From: a virus
Length of the DNA: 42,171 nucleotides
Virus record (IMG/VR): IMGVR_UViG_3300006923_000049
Coordinates: 1 to 42,171 of that record
Reading direction: 5' to 3' (one strand)
This document shows positions 10,399-18,800 of the stretch, one piece after another (the stretch's first letter is position 1; every line of letters begins with the position of its first letter). Under the pieces are notes generated by a model. That model did not search any database and was not told the DNA's origin. It saw only the letters and a program-made list of their open reading frames with translations. The position numbers and the translations under genes were made by a program.

Positions 10399-10830
10399 CT
10401 AAGCTATTCTTACTGTTATAGAGCTTTCTATCTTATCTAATGATTGAGTTGCTACTGAAATAAATATGTTATACAATCTCGGATCAGCTTTGTCTCTCGT
10501 AACTTCTAAGCCCAAGATATCTACAATAGTTTCTCCAGGAGATAGCGATTGTCTTCTAGACTGTGACCGCTGAAGAGACATTAAATTTCTGAGTGCAGTT
10601 CTTGCAGATGACTCTATATCTAAAGATATAATCCTCTCGTCAACATAGCTTCCTATCTGGAGCTTTCCAACGTGGCTTCCATATTTCGGATGAAATTTAT
10701 TATCACCCAAACTTGTAAGCAAGATTTTTAAAATATCTTGCCTCAGCTTCGAGTTGCCAGCTACGGTAGATAACGTGCCATCAGCATTTATTTTCAAATC
10801 TCCATTTTCTATTCTTAGATCAAAAGACAT
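10399..10830 (-). CDS. gp25/W-like baseplate wedge protein
   Basis: 143 residues. The sequence opens with DLRIENGDLKINADGTLSTV, continues with a QDILKILLTSLGDNKFHPKYGS segment, and ends in beta strands. This is the arrangement of the gp25/GpW/XkdS group of small wedge proteins: a 'gD' strand pair, a helix, then a glycine-bounded pYG turn. The EPR motif of T4 gp25 is not visible. These proteins sit at the inner wedge, join gpJ/gp6 to the sheath and help start sheath polymerisation. Placement immediately before the J-like gene supports the call. The gene is preceded by a 74-base gap without a strong Shine-Dalgarno; the nearest purine run, AGGGAG, is about 18 bases upstream. Confidence 0.8.
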   Translation of the reverse strand: MSFDLRIENGDLKINADGTLSTVAGNSKLRQDILKILLTSLGDNKFHPKYGSHVGKLQIGSYVDERIISLDIESSARTALRNLMSLQRSQSRRQSLSPGETIVDILGLEVTRDKADPRLYNIFISVATQSLDKIESSITVRIA

Positions 10831-10904
10831 ATTATCTACTTAGACTCCCTATTTTGTTATAAAAATAATAGAAATGTCACGAAAGCAAGGCTCAGAAGGA
10901 GGCT

Positions 10905-12887
10905 CTAATCGTTATAGACAAATAGCTCCACGCCCTCACTGGAAATGATAAACCTTACTAGCTCATATCCGTCAAATGCGGCGTCGGAAATCTTTTGAAC
11001 GGCGTCTCCCATGTTCAGCTCTAGCTGGAAGCCGTCGAAAAACCCTTTGGGAAATTCCGACTTCATATAGGCAAATTGCTGCTGGTTTAATAACGAGATC
11101 AGAACGTCAACAGGGACAGAGAAAAAGGCTATTATAAAAACCAAAACATCTATAGACCCAATGCCCTTAGAAACCCCCAGCTTGCTGCCAATGCCTTCTC
11201 TAGCCTTATCCGCCTTATCTGCAGCCCTAATGTTCCTTGAGTTTATATTGTCTATTTTAGAAACAGCCCATCGCCTAGGAACGTCTATTGCCGCCAAAAC
11301 AGCGCTCATAAGATGTGCTTCCTTTATAGCCGAGGATCTTACCGTGCCAGCTTGTAAGTCCAAAACTTCTGGAGAAGCATTTTCACCTAATAGCAAAAAA
11401 ATTGAGTCTTCAATAGTTTTGATCAATTCAAATTGTCTTTGCTCTTCACTTTTTACGTTACCATCGACGTGAGCGTTGGCCTGAGCATCACTCTTCTTTT
11501 CGTCTTTAGTCTTTCTTCCAGTTTTGACCTGCACAACATGCATAGACTTAACTTTGCTCTTAATGTCAAGGGCCATTCCATATAAAGAAGAGAATAATCT
11601 AGTAATCAACAAGGCTTCTAACAGACCGAGCTGATCTCTCGTACCCTCATAGGTCATGCTCTTAGACGCAAGGCCAATCGAAGTAGGGGCCTGAGATCCA
11701 TTTCGCGGATAAGTTACATGTGTTCCAGAGATTACGTCTAACCTTATTCTTATAACGGCTTCCAACAGAGTAGGCTTCATCTTCTTACTATTTATAACCC
11801 TTAGTGCTTTAGGCAGAAAAGGTTCAGCGACTATCTTCTCGCTTTCATTGATGCATTTTTCAATTCTCTCATCTTGTATAGGCGGAAAGAGTAAATAGTG
11901 ATATTTCCAAAAATTCTCGGATAAGTCAAGCCTTCTAACGCTAATGTCTTTTTTCCCCAAAACTTCGCTGTCAAAGATTATTTCGGAAATAATCTCTGCA
12001 GGTACGCGAATAGTTGGCTCCAAAAGCCTTAGAGTCTCGATAAATATATTCCTTAAGATCATCGGCACTGCAAGCTCATTTACTTCATCTTCAGAAAGAG
12101 TCGAGCCTTCCCCAAAGTGCTCAGTCCACGACTTAAGGCTCTCTTTGCTCCGCTCTGTCAAATCAGACTCTTCCTTTGTCGCTTCTACCGTTTTTGTATA
12201 TATTCCTCTTGAAAGCTCTCCTGCATCTTTTGTCGCTTTATTCTTTATATTTTTTAGATTTTTTAGATCCAAAAGAATTTCTCTTAACAAGTCAAGTTGC
12301 TGTAGGCCCAAATCGGACAGCTTGGAAAACGGATCGCTAGCCTTGCTAAGGCTATATATCTCATCTCCAAGAACTTCTGGACGACTATTCTTTCCAAGCT
12401 GCCTTACATCAAGCCTTCCGGCAGTATACTGCTCTTTGTTTAACCCGGTCTTTTTCTTCGCGCCGCTAGCAGTTACATAAGTAAGTCGAACGTTATCCTG
12501 AATATTTGCCGAGGACGGCATTCCCAGCATCCTGAAGAAAGCATTCTCATATGATTCTAAGACCGACTCTGAATTTACAATCTCATTGAAGTTAAGATTC
12601 TCTCCTTCTACAGTCGGAACTTCTTTCGCTAATTCAAAGGGCAAAAATGATGATCTAATTTTATTCAGCTCTGCAAATAATGTTCCAAAGTTTTCGCCTA
12701 TCTCTGAAAACATCTTCTCGTATTCATCGCCCTTGGACTCATGCAGAAACGGATCTACATTATATCTTCCCTCTAAAGCCCCAATTGCTTCTTGCAATGC
12801 AGTTCCAAGAAATGTCTCTTCGCTCACATTTCCGGTCGAAGATGCCAGCCCAATAAGTTCTCCTATCGTATTTAGAATATCTGCCAT
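10905..12887 (-). CDS. Unrecognised virion-module protein, mostly helical
   Basis: 660 residues, starting one base after the stop of the 2532-residue gene, so almost certainly translationally coupled to it. I do not recognise a family. The sequence is charged and mainly helical, with lysine/glutamate-rich stretches near residues 195-255 and 440-470. One clearly hydrophobic segment lies at about residues 575-600 (VLVFIIAFFSVPVDVLISLL), followed by an aromatic turn (FAYMKSEFPKGFFDGF) and an acidic C-terminus. Its position between the spike and gp25 genes says it belongs to the baseplate or tail tip. The shared feature of a hydrophobic segment suggests it may work with the larger neighbour. A structural role is inferred from context only. 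Confidence 0.45.
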   Translation of the reverse strand: MADILNTIGELIGLASSTGNVSEETFLGTALQEAIGALEGRYNVDPFLHESKGDEYEKMFSEIGENFGTLFAELNKIRSSFLPFELAKEVPTVEGENLNFNEIVNSESVLESYENAFFRMLGMPSSANIQDNVRLTYVTASGAKKKTGLNKEQYTAGRLDVRQLGKNSRPEVLGDEIYSLSKASDPFSKLSDLGLQQLDLLREILLDLKNLKNIKNKATKDAGELSRGIYTKTVEATKEESDLTERSKESLKSWTEHFGEGSTLSEDEVNELAVPMILRNIFIETLRLLEPTIRVPAEIISEIIFDSEVLGKKDISVRRLDLSENFWKYHYLLFPPIQDERIEKCINESEKIVAEPFLPKALRVINSKKMKPTLLEAVIRIRLDVISGTHVTYPRNGSQAPTSIGLASKSMTYEGTRDQLGLLEALLITRLFSSLYGMALDIKSKVKSMHVVQVKTGRKTKDEKKSDAQANAHVDGNVKSEEQRQFELIKTIEDSIFLLLGENASPEVLDLQAGTVRSSAIKEAHLMSAVLAAIDVPRRWAVSKIDNINSRNIRAADKADKAREGIGSKLGVSKGIGSIDVLVFIIAFFSVPVDVLISLLNQQQFAYMKSEFPKGFFDGFQLELNMGDAVQKISDAAFDGYELVRFIISSEGVELFVYND

Positions 12888-12888
12888 T

Positions 12889-15800
12889 TTAATTCTCTAA
12901 TTTCGTTCCGAATGTTTGAGGCGATGGCTTAGATGACTTCGCGCTATTTTCTCTGTCCTCATCTCCATAGCCGACTCCAGAAGTGCTTACTGCCGGGACA
13001 AAGAGAACTGTTAAGATTCTGTCGACTTTCGATAAAGCTCCGGGGGCAAATTCCTCACTTGCTTCTGCGACAGTAATTGTAGAATCATCCACACAATCAA
13101 CCTCTACCTCTGCAGCCTCCACTCTTGGATCCACTATTCCTCGGTCGGTAACCGCCTGGACAACGGTTGAGCATATTGTGGCTCTTATTTGAACTTTTCC
13201 TGCTGCAGGAGCAGTAACCGCGAAGGTATACTCTCCACCTTCTTTTTCGAAAATAACAGAAGAATCTTCGGAAGTTGCAGCGACTAGCTCTGCCCCTCCC
13301 GTCTCATCCTTTAGAAAGTCAATTTTGATAGAGTCTGTGAGGTCAAGCGCTGGAGCCAAAACTTCATCATAACAATCTCTTGGAATTATCTTGACGATGG
13401 CCTTACTCCCTACCGCTACTGTTGCCGAATCACCTATTCCGGAAGCATACTCCATAGCCCCTGTTATTTGAGGAAACCCTGCAAGCTCTTCATCGAACTC
13501 TAGCTCATCAACTATATCGAAACCAGCTAGTGTTGCAAGATCCTCCTGCTCTGGGTTCACAAATTCTGCAAGAGCAGTTTCATCATCATCATTCTCAATC
13601 TTAAAAGAAGTATTCAATGGATTTATTACAAATCCGCAAATATTGTCTACCTCATCTTCATAACATTCTTTAAGTGTGTTGTACTGAGCAACTACATCTT
13701 GAACGGAAATCTGACTGGGAATCTTTCCGAGTTCTAACGAATTCCTTATCTTTGGAATTATCCCAATTGGAATTCCCTCGGAGTCCTCTTCTTCACTATG
13801 AAAGAAGCTTAAAAAGGCCTCAAGACAATCTGTAAGGGTTCCGATGCTATCCTCTATCTTGTCAGGCTCTGTAAAGCCAGGAAGATCGAGAAGAAGTTCC
13901 GTTGGGCCAGACGCACCACATGCTGCTGCAATATCTCCAGATAACTGACGCATATCCACCACATAAAGCCTGGGGAAGTCAAAGACATTAATCGTATTGG
14001 CAGCCCTTGTTATGGCGTCAATGTCCGCTGGTGAACCTCCAACATAATCGTAGTCACCTACAGCAGTTCCATCTGCAAAAAATTCGAAAGGCTGATCAGC
14101 ACTGCCTGCAATTGCATTATAATTGGCTTGCTGCCAAATTAGTATCTCTCCAGCATTAATTTCATGATCATTCTCAAGAGCCTCAAGAGAGGCAGCCTGG
14201 GTTGAGGCGGGATCGGGATTCAGCTCTGCAAATGACAGGTATATTTCTCGGCCCTCTACCGTAAAGGCTTTCTTGGGCGCAGTTGGAAAGTTCATCATTT
14301 TGGCGTGAATAGCAGTTATTGCAGGAACTCCGTTCACATCCTCAACTATAATTCCCCCCTGACCAGTACCGGGCGCTTCGACAAAATAGATATTAAACTC
14401 GTCATCTATCAAGGCGATCATTGGGATTGATCCGAATGTCTTGGTCACTTCAACCGGAGTAAATTCGGCAGATAAAGTATCAGGGTTTACTCCAGGCTCT
14501 TGAAGTTCAAATGTTACAGTTAGCGGCTTAGGCTGGTAGGTTCTAGCTCCATTTAAATCGGCCCCTCGTTCTAAAAAGAATCCTCCAGTTGCATCTTTGT
14601 CGGACGCCCCATCAATTGGAGAGACAAAGCCTATGTCATCCATATCTCCTGCTATCTTCAGAGAGTTGCCGTCTGGCTTCAAAAAGCTAGGAGGAGAATC
14701 CAATGTTTGTAAATTATCTATAGTCTTTTTGTCGAAAAATGGAGCGAAAAATGGAATAAAGGCATGTGGAGCAGTTTTCCCACTCTCATTAAATTCAAAC
14801 CAAACCATTCTCGGGTCAGGTCCTGTGAAGATTGCGAACTCCTTTATTGATCTTGAAAATGAAAGTCCAAAAGTTCCCTCAAAGTCTCCTCCATTAAACC
14901 TTAGGCTTTGGTAATTAACGTTATCATGCTCTCCGTTTCCATCTAAGTCTCCCTCGAAAAAGCCTCCCTCTTCAATTAAAATATTGTCTCCCGTCAGACT
15001 GCTCCTTATCCCGGGCAAAGGCCTTCCGCCAAATCCGGTATTGTCAGATACAATTTCAACACCGGAACCTTGCTCTGATACTTCCGATAAGATACTTCCA
15101 AGATCAAAAATTGCTGGAGGGGTATTCCCTGCCGAACCTACGTCATCAACCGGAAGAGTAGTGTACGTTTGAGCCATAGGAAGAAGCGCATCCGGAACTA
15201 TTCTTCCGGCCGGAACAACCTTGCTCATGATTAATCCGGCCAATTGAGATGGATCTATACAGGCCTCTTCATCGGCGTCTGTTTTAATCTGACATGGGAA
15301 TGCGAAGGTTAAACTTAGTAGCTCTAAGAATAAGGCCAGGATATTAAGAATTGGATCCAAAACAGTAAGATCGGCCTCTAGGCTCGCAAGATGCTCACTA
15401 ATCGTTTCCTCAAGAGCTATTATAGCAGGGTAGTTCCTCTGCTCTACTGCGTTTTTAATTGCAGTGGATATTTCATTAATTGCGTTAACAGTACTCAAGA
15501 CCTTCAGGATGATGCAAAGAAGCAATTCGATAACGTGAAGAACGAGCGCCAATAACATTGCCGGGACTGATAGTTGCGGAAGCAATAGAATCAAATCATA
15601 CAAGCACAAGAATAATCTGATTATGGCGAAAACAAGAGCTATCGGATTAAGCAGAGCACAGATAACGTCTATGATGCAGAATATAACTTTAATCGGAACA
15701 AGCAAGACCTTGAAATTTCTTAACTGCAGAGCCAACTCTCCAGTTAAGTGAAACGACATATCGCAAAAGCTTTGAATGAACTCCTTAGGAACATTCGCCT

Positions 15801-18800
15801 TGTCTAAGATTACAGACGTAAACTTCAGCGGCCTATCAGACAGCTTCTCCTTTAAATCCGTTGGTAAGCCGCGCTTGTTTCTTGACCCTCCATCAATGCT
15901 GTCTCCAATCTTCTTATCTAAATCTATTGCAATATCGTTACCTATTTGGCGGGCAACCTGTATGTGCTTCTCGCTAGAGTTTGTTAACGCCAATGTAATG
16001 CAGTCATCCCCACCAAAGGCAGAGGTTTTTGACAAATTCGGGGCCTTAACTTTAAACTTTAGATATATACTTTCTGGAGTAATCTCAAGGATCTTGATAC
16101 GCCTTCCGCCCAGCTCTATCTTTGTATTTCTGGTAGCCCCCTCTGCTACTATGTAGAATACTTGTCCTGATTTTAATACGAATTTAGAGAAGGGCTTATC
16201 CCCACTTCCTCCGGCTAAATGGTCTGGAACATATTCATCGCCACCATCTCCAATAATCCTAATTATCTCTGGAACATTAAATTTAATTGCAGATGTTTGC
16301 CCAAAGCGGAAATCCAAAACAAGCTTTGCCTTCGTAGCATCGTCGCTCATGTCGATAAACGAAGTTGGAATAGATGATTCTTTGTCTATAAAAATATTCT
16401 TAATATTAACTCGACTAAAGTCGCTTTCTCTCGGCCCCATAGCAGAAGCGCTTTGCTCTAATCCTTCGCTTATCTGTCCTGCGAGCCCGGTTAAGCTTGA
16501 TAGCTTGTCAGTCAACGTCTGGATCAGCGCAAGTCCGTCCTCAAGCAATCCTAGGGCATCGTTTGCGGCCCCTACGACGGCTCCTGTGGCCTCCGCAGCG
16601 CCTGCGGCTCCAGCGGCCAACGTAGAGGCTGCGCTGTCGTCTGCGGATACCTCAGACGTTCCGGGCACGGCAGCGTCGGCTGCTGTTAACGCAGAATTAT
16701 ATGCTGCTTCTTTCTCTTCGATAGCCTGAATCTTTCCGTCAATCTCCTGAATCTTCTCATCAGAAAGAAGACCCTCCGGGTCATCCTTACTTGCCTTAAG
16801 GGCTTCCTTCTCTGCATTTAAGTCCTTCAGCTGAGCGCTTCCCTGCTCTCTTATCCTTTCTATTCCAGCGCTTACATCAGATAGCGACAAGAGAACCTCT
16901 GAAGAGCCACTTGTATTTATTTTTACAATCTCTCCAAATGCCTTATCTCTTTCGGGACCTATTGTTATATCTGAGAGAAGCATTCCGTAAGCTATCTTTT
17001 CTTCGCCACCTTCTATCTTAGGCTCTTCTGCTCCAAAGACTAAATCTACACTTGGAAATATCTTTATTGGATTTGGAAAGTTTAGATAAGAATTTACGTT
17101 AGAAGCGTCATCGTTCCCAATGTATGAACCTGTTCTTAAAGGGATTGGAGAAAGATTTAAACTAGCCGGAAAAATATTTGGAAATGGAACGAATCGATTA
17201 GTCCCATCATCTTTTTCAATAATCTTAGGAATAAGCTTATTCGCTTCTTTCGCCAAAATATTATCTTCAGAAGAGAAGAGTCTCGACTTAACGATGGATT
17301 CGTCTATTATTTCAGAATCTTCCTCTGTATCTTCAAAATCAACAGTAAGCCTCTTTCGAACAACGGAATCATAGGTAACATTAAAGCGTCTATCCTTCTT
17401 TGTTACAATAATATCAAGAAAGCCTGTATCGCTCACCCCTCTTATGTCTATATAGTTTGCAATGAGCTTATTTTTTTCGCCCCTAATAAGGCCAAGTCTT
17501 TTGCCTCGTATCTTCTTTACGTTAGCCCCAGATCCTATAGAAACTTTGTAAGATCTGGATATTCTGGGCTCGTCACTATACCCTTCGAAAAGGACTGATA
17601 ATCTGGCGATCTTATTGTTTGTTCTTAGTTCGCTTTCATCTTCAAGCTCATCAATATTTATTCCGCTTATATAATCTCGATACGGCTCAAGAGAAGACCT
17701 AGTAACATTTGAAAATGATTTACTATTGCCTATTCCTACGTTTGACAGCTTCATTGCCAAAGCGTTTACATAGGGAGGGTTTATAAAAGCAGGCTTCTCT
17801 CCATTTTTGCCAGTTGAACCAATCGGAATCATAGCAAAATCAGAAGCCCCAAGAGAGATCTTGTCGTGAATTCGTTTGTTAGAAAGAATAATATAAGCTC
17901 TGGGGTATTCTAGAAATTCTAGATCTCCCTCTCCTCGATCCTCTCCAACCAATTCATTAAACCTGCTTATGTTGAGCTTTGCTCCAGGCCCTGGAAACTT
18001 AAGCTTTACCTTATGGTTGTTGATCCTAGAAAAATCATCGGTTCCAAACACATACTCCATTTTTGTCGGAACAATAAGGGGCGTACTCGATAGGGTTGTC
18101 AAAGCCAGAGGAGAGGAGGAGGGGTTATCTGCTGTCCAGCCGATGTCCTCTTTTAAAATGGAGAGATTATTTCTTTCAGAATCATTTAGTATTCCGATAT
18201 ATCCATATAGAGGCAGACCCTCTCTGAATACAGGTCTGCTGTATTTTAATATAATCTCTGCGCTTGCCTCTCCGTCCATTAGCAATGGAATTGAGTCTAT
18301 TTCTTTCCCAAATCGCGGCGCTGTCAGTCCATCTAGAACTTTAAATTCGATCTTGTCCTCAGGTCTTGCGGGGAGATCTGTAAAGTCAGGAAAAATTGCT
18401 ATTGGCCCAAGATTATCGCTAGCTGACCCATCTTCCGAAACTACTTGGATATAATAAATCCCAGTTTTATTTTCAAACAAAGATTCAACTAGCGGTTCAG
18501 AAGAAGAGATAATTATGCCTGAACCTTGAGAGCTTATTGCTATATCGCTAACATTTATTTCCTCAGATGTATTTAGATCAGAAAATATTCTAACAGAAGC
18601 ATCTGTGACCTCCCTATCAAGGGATAGGGTCATGCTTGTGACATCCGAGCCCAATAGCAAGCCGCCAGCGAACCCGTCTGGAGTAACGCCCTCTATTATG
18701 CTGACCTGAGGAGAAATTGAGATATTCTCCCCAGGCACGCGAACTATCTGCCCATATTCGTCCATGGCATAGAGGGCGAACTGATGCGTCACGCTTGGGC

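Noticed and set aside
11944-12480. Plus-strand open frame of 178 codons
   Set aside because: Antisense to the 660-residue gene, with a Ser/Phe-rich product lacking any recognisable pattern and no ribosome site or operon context.
17969-18454. Plus-strand open frame of 161 codons
   Set aside because: Fully antisense within the 2532-residue gene; composition is that of a reverse-complement shadow.
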